This document shows positions 1 to 11,923 of a stretch of 64,000 nt of DNA, piece after piece. Below the pieces are notes generated by a model. That model was given only the letters and a program-made list of their open reading frames with translations. It was not told the DNA's origin and made no database searches. The first letter of the stretch is position 1, and each line of letters begins with the position of its first letter. Source of the stretch: Peromyscus leucopus (taxonomy: Eukaryota; Chordata; Mammalia; Rodentia; Cricetidae); contig NC_051071.1 in the NCBI RefSeq assembly GCF_004664715.2, positions 87,310,936 through 87,374,935 on the forward strand. Reading direction: 5' to 3'. A program made the position numbers and the translations under genes.

Positions 1-173
1 AGCCTTTCCAGTGTAGTACAGATGTGAGGGAGCCTTTCCAGTGTAATACAGATGTGAGGGAGCCTTTCCAGTGTAATACAGATGTGAGGGAGCCTTTCCA
101 GTGTAGTACAGATGTGAGGAAGCCTTTCCAGTGTAATACAGATGTGAGGGAGGCTTTCCAGTGTAGTACAGAG
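1..173. repeat. 30-bp minisatellite, about 5.8 copies, cut by the window edge
   Basis: A 30-bp unit beginning agcctttccagtgt and ending cagatgtgaggg repeats head to tail from base 1 and decays after about 173. Copies differ by single changes, mostly a/g at unit position 16. Because 30 is a multiple of three the array keeps a reading frame open (EPFQCNTDV-type repeat), but no gene context supports translation. The array probably continues beyond the window. Confidence 0.95.
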
Positions 174-317
174 GACACACCTGGCTGTGCTGCCGGTTTG
201 CCCTGTGCATCAACTCTCCCACACACCTGGAGACCCAGAGACAGTCTCAGGACCCGGTGACTTCGGCAGTTGTGCCAAGAGAGTAGGCAAGCTGGAACAA
301 TGAAATAATGAAATCTT

Positions 318-499
318 GTTGCCTTGTTTTTCTTTTTTGTTTGTTTTGTTTTGTTCATGACAGGGACTTTCTATATAACAGCTCTGGCTCTCTTGGAACT
401 CACTCTGTAGACCAGGCTGGCCTCAAACTCACAGAGATCCTCCTGCCTCTGCCTCCCGAGTGCTGGGATTAAGGGTGTGCACCACCTCCACCCAGACAT
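318..499 (-). repeat. B1 SINE
   Basis: Antisense B1: a T-rich tail at about 318-355, then the diagnostic block with accaggctggcctcaaactc and gagtgctgggattaag, ending at the body start near 499. Confidence 0.9.
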
Positions 500-2165
500 A
501 ATGGTGCCTTAAGAAGTCTGGAAGACTGGATCCCCAGGGCCCATTGCTTGAGTCTCTTCATGGTCCTCTTGAGTGCACAGGTGGAGAGCGAGCTGGGAGT
601 TAGAGCTGCCCAGCTTAACGGCCTCATGCTGTGAGGGGTTTGGGAAAATGAATGGTCCCCTGGTCAGCAAACCTCAATGAAAAGCAGAGCGGGCCAATGC
701 ATCCTTTCTAAAGCACCATTTGGGGCTGAAGTCCACATCTGGGTGACAAGTACTCTTACTCTTTATCAAAGCATGTGGCTCAAGGGCTAAGGCCAGGTGA
801 GATCAGTCCATGCAGCGAAGGTCACTTTTCCAGAGAGTAAGGGACTGGGAGAATGTTTAAACAGTGCAACACATGGGCTCTGGGTCAAGTGAACCACGTT
901 CTTACCTGGAAAGGAAACTTTGAGCATGCTAGGCGACCTGCTGGCCTGTCTTCTCAGAACATCCCTTCCCTGCCTCTTCATGACTCAGGAGATTCATTGT
1001 GCATCTTTCACATCAGAGTGACCTCCAAGTTCTGTGGCTGAAATGACCGTTGCCATGGCTGCGTTGGGAGGTGGGACCTCGTGGAGGTGATTATGTTGTC
1101 AAAGTTCAATGTCTTTTTCTCAGGACAAGGCTGGTTTTCAGCTTGGAAATGGGTTTGCTCTGGGGACACTGGGCTACTTCATGTGACAGCAGATGTTTGT
1201 AAGGTGGGCCCCTGGCTCTTGGCCCTCTGCACATGACGGTCTAATCTCAGACTTCCAGCCCCACTACGAGAAGCCTAAGTGAGCTTGCTGCTTTTGTAAT
1301 TGCCTAATTCTAAACACAGTGTTCACTGCTGAAACTGGACAGAAACACCAGTGTTTTGCTGCTCTGCCTTAAGCTTTGCTTTCCTGTGGTCTGTGTTACC
1401 CAACCCCCTGGCTCCACTTTCTCCGTGGGATTACCCTCCCCTGCTCAGTGGATTCCTTCCTTGGCCCCAGCTCTCATGACCTATTATCCTCACATTCTTC
1501 CATGTTCCCTCTAGACCTGACACCTGCCCCTGCCCACTCTAAGTCCCGCTCTCTAAATCACAGCCCCTTCTGAGAGCCCCGCGGCTGCCTGGTCTTTCTC
1601 ACAACCCACATAGCACCGGCCCGAGGCTAGGCGGGTGCTGCTTTCTCTCCGAGCTCTGTCAGGCTTCTGATCCTCCTCCTCTCTGATTGCCTTAGATGCT
1701 CAGCTCATGCAGCACACATTTGTGCCCCTCTCCCATCTCTCTGTCCATGAACTACGCTCCACCTTGACCATGTCTCAAAACCGTGAGTTCCATCGGAATT
1801 CACATCAGGCGGCCCCACCCGTGATTACACCTCGTTCATTCTTCACGTTCCTAAACACTCCTATCCAGTACCCTGTCTAATAACCACTTCTCTTTTAGGG
1901 CAGTCCCTTAAGCCCATCACTGCGACCTCTCTTGAACATTCCTCAAAAGGGACTCCAAGCTGCTGGCCTTGGTAAGTTATTACCACTGTCCCCTGAAGTT
2001 ACTGCTTCTCTAGGTGGCTGGTTTGGTCTGTGGTTCCTTTTCATGAGTGCTCTGGTGTCTCATTATCCTGCCCCTAAACTATCAATATGAGAAGAAATAA
2101 AGCAAACGAACTCTGCCTAAATGTACTTTGCTTATTCCCAACTGGCATGTAGGAAACTAAGCGTG
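500..2165. other. Intergenic, no gene seen
   Basis: Sequence downstream of Mapk10. It holds only short chance ORFs (up to 65 codons). The part 1360-1950 is pyrimidine-rich and comparatively GC-rich, with no recognised repeat or exon. Confidence 0.5.
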
Positions 2166-2345
2166 TGGGGGAGGGGATAAAGAAATGGCTCAGTGGTTAA
2201 GAGCATGGGTTGCTCTTCCAAAGGTTCTGAGTTCAATTCCCAGTACCCACATGGGGACTCATAACCATCTATAATGTGATGTGATGCTCTCTTCTGGCAT
2301 GCAAGAAGACAGCATTCAAATACCTAAATAAATAAATAAATCTTT
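2166..2345 (+). repeat. B2 SINE
   Basis: The tRNA-like head (ggctcagtggttaagagc, gttcaattcccagtaccc) is followed by the B2 body and an ataaataaat-type tail. Confidence 0.88.
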
Positions 2346-2359
2346 AAAATAAAAAGGAA

Positions 2360-2535
2360 GGCTGGGCGGTGGTGGCTCACGCCTTTAATCCCAGCACTTG
2401 GGAGGCAGAGGCAGGCGGACCTCTGTGAGTTCGAGGCCAGCCTGGTCTACAGAGCGAGATCCAGGAAAGGCGCAAAGCTACACAGAGAAACCCCAACTCG
2501 AAAAAAACAAAATAAATAAATAAATAAATAAAAAG
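2360..2535 (+). repeat. B1 SINE, cricetid-type
   Basis: A nearly complete B1 starting gctgggcggtggtggctcac, with cctttaatcccagcacttgg and an A-rich (aaat)n tail. The 3' part reads ccaggaaaggcgcaaagc, a variant I associate with cricetid rodents. Confidence 0.93.
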
Positions 2536-4869
2536 GAAGAAGAAACTAAGCAGGAAATGAACAGCAAAGGGTCCAATGCAGACCTGGTTAGCTTCTATTT
2601 ATGTAACTTTGGGCCACATCTAACAATCGGTCACCACCATTCTTGGATCCATTTCACACTTCTCTTCCATGGTTTCCATAAACTCAGCATAAGAACTTTA
2701 CTTCTGTCCTCACTGAGAAAAGAATTCTGATGAAAACAAATACAAATTTCCAAGACAGCCGCCATCCAGCCTCCTCCTATGACATCACTGTCTCTGGAAG
2801 CAAATGTCCTCCTCCTCTTCTGGTGTTCTGGACCACCAACCCTCCAGCCTGCCAAGCATCATGTACTATCCACTAGAACCTCTTTTTCTTCTTCCTCTGT
2901 CAGCCTGTCCACTGGTTCCGGTATTGTAGGGAATGTTTAATCCACATTACACTCTAACTTTAGTATCATTCTGCTGCTCCACATTTAGGGGAAATTTCTG
3001 CACCTGTTTATTTACTCACTTCCCGTGTCCTGTTGCATTTACTGAAGTTGCTCTCTTGCCCAGTTCTGCACAGAAGCTGTTGCCCTAAAAGTTAGCAACG
3101 ACCTTTGCAAGGTCAGGTTCAGACTTCAGTCTTTACTCCGGGTTTTCCCTGCGCCTCACTGACATTCCTACTCTACCCTTTGTCTCTGCATTGGAACAGG
3201 AAGCATCCCCATCATCTTGTCTTAAACTACATTCAGTTCCTTCTTTGTTTTATGCAGAGGTGTGAATTTTGATATAACCCATTCTTGTATAATATTAGAG
3301 GGACCAGCCTTAATATTATACATCCCAGGGACTCAGGAGAGAGAACTGTGAACATTGAGGACTGTTTTTGGGAAATAGAATCTCAGCACACAGAGCTCTT
3401 AGTTCAGTCATTTATACTTCCAAATCTTCTTCTTTGTCCCCACCTACCCTGGGAGTCCTGGTATATGTACACTTACAAGCAGTAATCCCTTGGCAGTGCA
3501 AAGCCAGGCTTCCAGGGTCAAAGGGAAGGGTGATAAGAATCACTAAGAGGGGCAGTAATTGTTAATTATCATTTGCAACCCAAAAGGGAAGTGACTAATG
3601 GGGAAATGAATTAACTAAAGGCTAAATTCAGGTAATATCTAAGAAGTGGGATCTTATGTGCTCAACTATAATGATCTTGAACGTAATTGGTAGAAAATGT
3701 TAAGAATCTATAGGTTGCTAGGTCAATGGGAGAAAATAAAACTGCCTTCTTTTTTCCTGTGGCTCCTATCTGTCCAAGCTATCTGCCGTTTTTTCTGCAC
3801 GGTGGGGGAAAGTGTGCTTGATCGCTAGGCAACCAATGTACAGCTAGATGCCTCTGGTGATAGTTAAAGGGAGATCTGGAACTAGAGGAAAGATTTGGGA
3901 AGGAGGTAGTTAAGCTTAATTGGCACGTCCACCAGGCCTTCTCAAATGGGTAGTCTGGACATTTAAGTCTGCTCTTAGAGAGTACAGAGGTATCTCTGAT
4001 AAGGTACTTTCCTCCGTCTGGGGATAGTCCTGGCCAAATGCTGCCAATGGCGATAATTACAGGGAGGCTTGAACTTGGGTTCTGGCTGTGCATAGCTATC
4101 AGTGCAGAAGGTTATCTAAATATTCCTAGAAGTGGTTAGGTAAGGAGTTAGAGGTCTATAAAGTTAGTAAGGCTGTAAGAAAGGAGGTCTGAGCTAAACT
4201 GTGTGAAGCTATTACTTAAGGTCCACCTGACCTAGGCAGTGTCTCCTTGTGGAATTTACCTTAAATCAGGAGATTAGAATGTGGTGGTCTGGACTGTTAT
4301 TTCTGTTAGTCCTTGAAAGTGGTTAAGGGAGATATTTGATTCCAGTGCTGAAAGGGGAGAAACAGATGGGCTGGGGGGAAGGAAGCCTTTCCTGAGGCTG
4401 TTCTCCAAATACCTGGAATGTGTATGTCCAGAGAGTGATCAGTCTACACTGTTAGCACTTCTTAGGAAAAAATCAATTGGGAAAACTATGAAGGCACACA
4501 TGATTTTCATAACAGAAGACAGCTGATATATAACAACAAACAACACCAAAAGCTCCTTGGAATTTGGCTTCCTCTGGAGGAATTCCTTGATCCCTTCAGG
4601 TATTGGTTTTGCCATTACCAGCTTAGTTTTTAAAATATATTCCTGCGGCCTGTAGCAACCCATAGGCTGCTCTCTCTCAGATTCCCATTTCGTTCACTAT
4701 GTCAGTCATCCATACCAACCATCCATTACAGCTTATGAAAAAAGGGAAAATTCTGGAGTCATCCCTAATCACTCATTTACATAATATCAGTCCACCAGAC
4801 AATGTCAGCTCTGCTTTCACAACATATCCTTTCGGTTTATTTTAAATACATTCTACCAATATTTATATT
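2536..4869. other. Intergenic, unidentified; possible old ERV-like stretch at 3280-4660
   Basis: No exon is recognised. The longest ORF (104 codons, minus, 3779-4093) resembles nothing I know. The stretch 3280-4660 has an even, non-AT-rich composition and long purine-rich runs that could be a decayed retroviral internal region, but no retroviral motif was readable. Confidence 0.3.
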
Positions 4870-5045
4870 TATCATATTGAGGATTGAACCGAAAGTCTCA
4901 TCCATGGTAAGGCATGCCTCATTTTACTTGTTAACTGGAGACAGACAAGGTCTTAAGTGGCTTACCTAGCCTTATCTTAAACTTCACATCCCCCTGTCCC
5001 TGTCTCCCAAGTAAGTGAAATTATAAGTGTGCACCACAGGCCCCT
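4870..5045 (-). repeat. B4-type SINE (ID plus B1-like)
   Basis: Antisense tRNA/ID-like end (gaggattgaaccgaaagtc, ggtaaggcatgcc) next to a decayed B1-like half (ctcccaagtaagtgaaatta, gtgtgcaccaca). Diverged. Confidence 0.65.
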
Positions 5046-5212
5046 GTTCACAATGCATTCCTAATTATATCCTGATCAAATTCTTCTTGGATATTCCACT
5101 CCTTGATCCAAACCTCATCATTTCTCTCTGGATGTTTACCACAGCCTGCGATGATGCCTAGATTGTTTTCATGGTCTTTCTTCTCAAGAATTCTCTCAAG
5201 ACCAGAAGAATT

Positions 5213-5214
<2 letters not shown>

Positions 5215-5272
<58 letters not shown>

Positions 5273-5277
5273 CGTGC
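5215..5277. repeat. (TG)n microsatellite
   Basis: About 63 bp of TG dinucleotides ending in tgcgtgcg variants. It creates spurious VCVC and HTHT ORFs on both strands. Confidence 0.97.
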
Positions 5278-5439
5278 AGACAGCATAACACCCTTGCTCA
5301 ACCCTAATCCTTGTTTCCCAATATTTAGAATAAATTCCCAATATATCCCTTTGCTCAGGCTCCTGGCTTCTGCTCCAGTTTCAATGGTCATTATGTTTCT
5401 TAGCTGTCCTATTTAATCCTCAGGATTCTTGAATGTTCT

Positions 5440-5815
5440 TTTTCGTGGTATAAGAGCCAACTTTTTCCAGGCCTCTGCCATGGTGTTCCCCTCAGCGTGA
5501 ATGTTCCGCATCCACTGGTGATGTGTCTTGTTTCCTAACTTTATTCAGGCCTCTGGCCAAGTGTCACCACCTCCAGGAGGCATTCCCTGGGCACCTTATC
5601 GCTCATGGCATCTTTTTTCAAGCCTTACCCTTCAATCTGCCTTGTACTTCCACAACGTAGACCTATCTTACCTCATCCCACCTCCCACGCACACTGAAGC
5701 GTAGACTGCATGAAGGCATTAGGTGCATGACCTCATCACACCGATGTGCACCTATGACAATCTTTAGAGATTTGGCGTGTTCAACAAATATTTGTGGCAT
5801 AAACTGATAAATGCA
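5440..5815 (+). repeat. L2 LINE 3' end (ancient)
   Basis: The order of motifs fits the mammalian L2 3' end: ggcctctg...ccatggtgttccc, then ggcctctggccaagtgtcac, cattccctgg, and finally tcaacaaatatttgtggca near 5780. It is strongly diverged, as expected for a pre-rodent insertion. Confidence 0.7.
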
Positions 5816-7635
5816 TGTTTATGGCCCGATGTTAACTTTTCCAGCAGAGATATTCAGGAATGCTCTGAGTTCAATCTTTAATACAAAATAAATAATTGGA
5901 TTGTATCTTAAGGTATTTTAGGACTTCTGCACTTAGACTGAGCAACTCACAGAGGATTTAGCTTCAGACTGGAGTGTGACTGAAGAGCAGTTCCAGTCCC
6001 TGCTGTGACTTCGGACTCAGCGATGCCAGAGCCGAGCTTCGAGCTCAGCATCAAAAAGCCCAAGAGTTCCACGGGAACAAATATCAAAATAATCCATAAT
6101 GTAGAGCAAAGAATACCTATGCTGGTTTCTTTTATGAATTGAAAAATTATCCATCCCCATAATACAATAGAAAATACCCACAATTCTCTTATGCTAGTTC
6201 ATTAAGTATACTTGAAATACAATTAGATAAAATGAGAACACTGAAAGATTTCTTCTTTATGCCAATAATAAAAATGGGTTCATTTAGGATGCACCTCTAA
6301 TTTAAATACATTGTTGTTTCAAAAGAGGATAAATGAGTAAGATATTTTGCATTGACCATTTATTTTAGACATTGATTTATTGGCTGCATTTTTTAGGATA
6401 AGAATCGTAATACATTTGTCTTCTACCCCGAACCATTTAATAAATGTGTTTGACATGGACTGATTAAATACTTTAGAATGTAGCTCAGAAATTAAACTAG
6501 AAATTCAAAGTAACCTTCTTAGAGATTAATTTATGCTAATCCCAGTCACCAATCCACTAAGGAGCTTGCAACTGCTCCCAAGTGTCTTCCTTTTATAAAG
6601 GAATTGTTTAAAATCATTAGTTCCTTCAACTGTGTGAAATGCTATTTGCATTGTAAAATTTTATTTTCTGAATAATTGTTTGTAGATGATACTTTCATGA
6701 ACATGGACTTTGATGTTTTTAGTAGAAAGCACATAATGTATGACCCAGTCTTCTAAGCAGACCAAAGAGGGTGTATAAGATAAAGACACCGAACACACGC
6801 TTTTGAGAGGCAAACAATATAGACTATTGTTTGAACAGAAAGACTTTAAGCAAGGTGGAGTGAAAGACAGTTCCCAGAACTCCCCACTGTACTGAGTAAA
6901 CTTGGATCCTCTACATTGCAGTTTGGATTTATTTAGTCTTGAATTTTACACACCAAAAACATCCCCCTTTTAAAGGAAATATTTGACAGAAGGGGGTGGG
7001 GTTGGCAGGGTTGTTTGATTCTTGTTAGTTTGTTTCTTTACACTTTATGTGTTTGAGAAGTGTACATTTCTGTAGCACATTTCAGTGATTTTAGATGCTA
7101 TGAAACTCCATCTGGAACTGAAAGGGAAATGCTCATGACATACAGAGGTGCCAGGCATGAGCAGACCTGAGACAATTGGACACCCTGTATACACTATTTG
7201 CACAGGTCTTCTGGGCATTGCCTGTCAAAGTATTGTGTGTTGGGGAGGTGGGAGACTGCAAGGCGTAGGCTACATGTGTAAAACACAACAAAGACTGCTG
7301 AGTTAGTTGGTAGGGAAAAAATCCTTTACTTTCTTTACAATCACTTCTATTATTGAGCAAGTAGATTCATCCTTCTAGGTTGGGTTTTCCACTAGTCCTT
7401 TCAAGAAAATAACGCTCAATAGCCTTTATCTTGCCTCATAGCAAACTTTATCAAAATGAGCACATATATGGTAATGTTTTATGGTGCCTACAATGTACAA
7501 ATTATTTGCCCTCTTTGGCCAACCATCATGAAGAATGAATTTGTTCTTTTTAATCTTATGGATATTTTTAGATATTTATGCTCGGTCATTTTAATTTTTT
7601 TTTTAAAGGGAAAGTAAAGAGTTGTGGTTGAAGTC
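5816..7635. other. AT-rich intergenic, no gene seen
   Basis: AT-rich single-copy-looking sequence with only short chance ORFs. No recognised repeat family. Confidence 0.45.
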
Positions 7636-7760
7636 AGGATAGGCAGCCAGGCATTCTTGTACAAGCTTGGAATCTGAGGCAGGGGGATTGACAGTACCAA
7701 GACTATCTGGCCTACTTAGTAAGAGACCTCCATATATCGTCCCCTCAAATAAAAGAAGGA
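7636..7760 (+). repeat. B1-like / proto-B1 SINE, diverged
   Basis: The order gccaggcattcttgtaca, cttggaatctgaggcagggg, ctatctggcctacttagtaa follows a 7SL-derived monomer, heavily decayed, with an A-rich end near 7760. Confidence 0.6.
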
Positions 7761-10700
7761 AAAAGAATAAATTAAAATAATTAGAAAATCATTAGAATAA
7801 GGTCATTGCAGAGGTATCAAAATGTGTTTCACGTCTTATTTTCCTTAAATAAAAGACAAAGTGTAATAATGGGAATGTCTACCTTTCAACCTTCTATTAA
7901 CTGAATAAATAAAATGTATTGTTCCCAGAAATATACAGGCCACTCTTCAACATTGTTCAGGCACCACCAGGTGAACCATGACAAGTTCAGTGAACTCCAC
8001 CAAGCTGTAATTCATATCCTTAAATTCAACAAGCAGTCTGAGATAACAGTGTTGACAAAATAAATCTCTCAGACAAAATTAAAATTGGGAATTTTGTTGA
8101 TTAATCTGAAAAAAATGTAGTCCTGATCTTCTTACCAATGAGGTTTGTCCATTATTATCTTATTGGTTACTACTGAAATGTAGGCATGAAACTCGTATCT
8201 GCAGATGGAAACAGAGGCCTTTCTTGAAGAAATGAATCTCAAGCACAAACACACCACTCTACAGGGAGACCCGGGTCTAGGCTGAGAAGGAGGCCATCTC
8301 TTCCCTCTTATTCACTCTCTGGTACAATCTGGCCACACTGCAAGTCTCGTTCACCGGGGTCAGAGGAAGTCATGGAAGCCCTTTATGGCTCCGGCAGTGC
8401 ATGGAACCAAAGCAGCACAAACAATAAACATTGCCAAAAGGAAAGTCTGACAGAGTCCAGGTTTCATTTGGTTTTATGAGAAGCGAGCATACTTCCTCCA
8501 GGTTTAATAATTCATAAGACATACAAATCACAATATGTTGACTTGATTCCACCTGTGAAGAGTCAAAAGATGTCAGAGTCCCCCAAATTGTGCTCTTTTC
8601 CACAGACATATTTAAAATAAGAGGGAAAAAATGGAAATGAAAGAACACGAGAAAGAACACAGGAATGGACTGAATCATTTTGATCCATATTAGATACCAC
8701 CGAGAACACATCAAACCTGCCAGGCTACTGACAACAGGTCTCACCTCTGAGACTTGCCAAAGAAACTGGACATATGTGATTTTGGCTTCCAGATTGATAG
8801 AGAACTATATGGGCATATGTGAACAAGTATATGGGCCTATGTGAACATGTGTGTGTACATGTGTGCTGTAGATACACTTCATAAACACTGATATAGGACA
8901 ATTCTCTTTATCAGTTATGGATCTTGGAGTCCAATCATGCAAAATAACAAGCAGATGCCGGGGAGGTCTCACTGCAAGATGGACATGGCAAGATGGACAA
9001 GTGATGGCAGATAAGGGCTGGGATATTTGTTTCTACTGGGATATACTGGCCATTGGTCCCACATGATCAAGAATTAAATAAATAGGGGTTCACATATTAA
9101 AAAATGTCTTCAACTTTGCTTTGACCAAAGAAATGAGTCAAAGTGAACTAACAAGACATGTTTGGGTGACCAAAGAAATAAAATTTATATTTTAATCACA
9201 AGGAAAATAACTGACTTGGTTATTTACATTATAAATTTTTAGTTTGTTTAGTTGTTTTGTTTTCTTTTCAAATAGACTGCCTTATCTAACAATACGTGTA
9301 GAAAAGTCGGCCTCTTGGTATTAAAATGTGGTGTATGTGTCTATGAGGGTAGGCATGCTACAGTAGTGGGAGGGATTTCTCTTTAGACCCAAGGAATTGG
9401 GATCAAAGTTCCCCAAGAAGTCTTCTCTCCTCTCTCTGAACCATGGAGGTTAACTCTTTCAGCAAAGCCAGCTGATGCCTCTCAGACATAGATTCTTTCT
9501 TGCTACAAAAATGAAACAGAAATGGATTCTGTATAACCCGGGCTCTACAACAAATGTTAAAGAGCTGTAAAATTAGATTTATTAATTTTTCCCTGACAGA
9601 TCATGGAAGGACTTATGCATTTTCATGCCTTCCATTTGTTCTGTGTTCCATGACCAAGTTTTTCATTTGCTAGTCTTTTGTTAGCAGTATCTTTACACAA
9701 CATTTGTTCTGAAAGGGATAGTGGACTGAGAAAAGCCACACTACCCCTGAGCCATCAATTAAATAAGTTTCCTCCAACTGCTAGGACTTAGCCAAGTCCT
9801 GGTCCAGCTGTGGGACCCAGACCCATGAAGCTCTACATTAGATTCTGAAAGATGACGTACTATTTTCAATCTTTATTGGACAAGAAACAATTGTGCTATA
9901 AGGCCAATGTATCCCACTGGAAAAATGAGTACACTGACCCACCAAAGACACCCTAAAGTAGCAAAGAAATAGGTAACATGGTAGCAATTTAATTCTTCCT
10001 GTTCAGGGGTCCACACCTGCCCTTTCTACAGAACACCAGGGAACGTAGTAAGGACCACTGCGTAACCAGTTGCCTATAAAAGTACAGATGTTCTAGTCCT
10101 AAGAATGCTAACTTTATGTTGCAATATGAACACATGTAGCTCCTTCAATTCTTCCACACACACAGTCCAGGTCTCAGAACAGTTCCCTGCTCCCAAAGTA
10201 AGAACACCCTTGGTAGTAACAGGTGGCCACATAAAATAAATGTTTGCTTTTTCTGCTTACATGTTTGTTTGTTTGTTTTTACTAAGAAGACCCAGAAGAG
10301 GGCTCATTGTATACTGCAGACTTTCTCAGAGTATAACCACCACCAAAGGAGAGACCCAAAGGGGGTCCTGGCTGTGAAAGGGAAACTTTCACCATGGTGA
10401 TTCTCTTTGTTGTTACACCTCCCATCTATCCTCTTTGATCAACTAAAACCAATCCTTCATGAAGTCCAGAAGCCAAGCCCTCATCTCTACGTGGATGTGC
10501 TATTTAAAACCCAAGTGTTTTCTTTCCTACTTTCTTGTCCACAGGGGAATCTCTGGCCAAGGGTCCCCAGCAGGGCAATGCTATACACCAGGAGACAGAC
10601 TAGTAGCACCTCCAGGCCAACCTGCAGAGGTGGGAAGGTGATCTGTGTTGTCTGCTTCCTCTACCTGGGAAACTGGTCAGCTCTCCTGACATTCTGCTGA

Positions 10701-11004
10701 GAACCCTGCCTGTATGTTATTACCATCTTGTGCCTAATGGAATCCCCTTCAATACTTGTTTGTTTCAAGCCATTGAACCATTGTCTGTTCTTTGCATTAA
10801 TCTGGTCTGATACAGAATGGAGGGGTACAGAGATCACAGACACAAAAGCAAAGTACAAAGAAAGAGAAGAGTAGGGAGATGGGTAAGTTTTTAAAAGGAA
10901 AAAAAAAGATGACAGAAAGAAAAATGAGAGAACTTGTGAGAATGAGTCAGTATTTATAAAGATCGGTTTGCTTGCAGTATTAACCAAAAAGAATGGGAAA
11001 AGGA
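7761..11004. other. Intergenic downstream of Mapk10, no gene seen
   Basis: Mostly AT-rich. Chance ORFs include a 124-codon minus-strand reading at 8370-8744 without recognisable domains. A short (gttt)n run lies at about 10263-10278. No exon of a neighbouring gene was recognised. Confidence 0.45.
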
Positions 11005-11018
11005 TAGACTGAGATACC

Positions 11019-11024
11019 TTTATT
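11019..11024 (-). terminator. Mapk10: Candidate poly(A) signal, distal
   Basis: AATAAA on the minus strand, about 2.23 kb after the stop codon, in the setting CCTGGAATAAAGGTATC. U-rich sequence (CCTTTTCCCATTCTTTTTGG) follows downstream. It lies near the point where UTR-like sequence gives way to AT-rich intergenic sequence. Confidence 0.4.
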
Positions 11025-11917
11025 CCAGGGGATGAGCTGCAGAGGAGATCTCAAGATAGGAGATCTTGATAGGAGAAGATCAAGAGAGGAGGATAGAGGA
11101 GAGCTCCCTCCCTCCCCCCTCCCCCTCCTCTCCCTTTTCAGTACCACAGCTTGCAAAGAACCACGCAGTGGGAAGCAATTCCAGGATCAGCCTCACTGCA
11201 GTGTGTGGCAGGGAGGGAGGGGCTGGGCCGCTGAGGTTACTAACGACTCTATTGCTTGAAAGGAGAAGAGCTTCCCTGGTGTTGTTTTTAAGGCAGTTTG
11301 CAGAACTCTGGCATTGCTGTTTACTCTGTACACTTGAGGGTTTTCCCTTGGCCAGGCCGATCACGTTCATCTACTCACGTGTTTCACTTCTTCTTCAGGT
11401 GAAATATCACCACAGGGGTGAGCACCAAAATAGCCAGAGTGCAAATAGCTGTGGTAGATGCTTCACCCTGGGAAGGAAGAAGGGAAGCCGGGCCTGGTGC
11501 CTGTTATTGCTCAGAAGCCGCACCGGCATTGCCTTGTACATAACCAAGATGGTTCACAGTGCCTCCGTGAGTGCTCGGACAGGGTCTTCTGTGGGTTTAA
11601 GCTAAATTCAGATGATTTTTCTAAACACACTAACGTCTCATGGCTTTAAGACAAAGTCATTGCTAATGCTAGCTAGTAGGAGCTGTGTTGGCACGGCATT
11701 ATTGCTCTCATCTATCTACTGCAATACAAAAGTCAGACTATCAGCCCTTCTCAGATTACACACATCTACGAAAATAAATCAGTAAGTACGAAACATCAGT
11801 CGTATCAAGGAGTCAGGGAAACCCCCCTGAGGGACAACCCTTCTGAGGGACAATAATATCCATGAAGATGCTTATAGATGCTGTCCTGAAGATCTCTCTG
11901 TGCTTTGGGGATTCCAT

Positions 11918-11923
11918 TTTATT
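11918..11923 (-). terminator. Mapk10: Candidate poly(A) signal, proximal
   Basis: AATAAA on the minus strand, about 1.33 kb after the stop codon, in the setting GAATAGAATAAAATGG. The sequence after it is not strongly GU-rich, so use is unproven. Confidence 0.35.

Noticed and set aside
24..260. 78-codon ORF of repeated EPFQCNTDV units, superficially like zinc-finger linkers
   Set aside because: It is a translation of the 30-bp minisatellite and lacks paired Cys/His spacing.
5048..5341. ORFs with poly-His/Thr or poly-Cys/Val runs
   Set aside because: They are readings of a (TG)n microsatellite.
8370..8744. 124-codon minus-strand ORF downstream of Mapk10
   Set aside because: No domain or conservation cue; AT-rich intergenic setting.
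1..11000. Possible 3' exon of Arhgap24, which neighbours Mapk10 in mammals
   Set aside because: Looked for it because of known synteny, but no matching coding segment was recognised in this interval.
11066..11605. 179-codon plus-strand ORF
   Set aside because: It is antisense to the probable Mapk10 3' UTR, with no recognised domain and low-complexity start.
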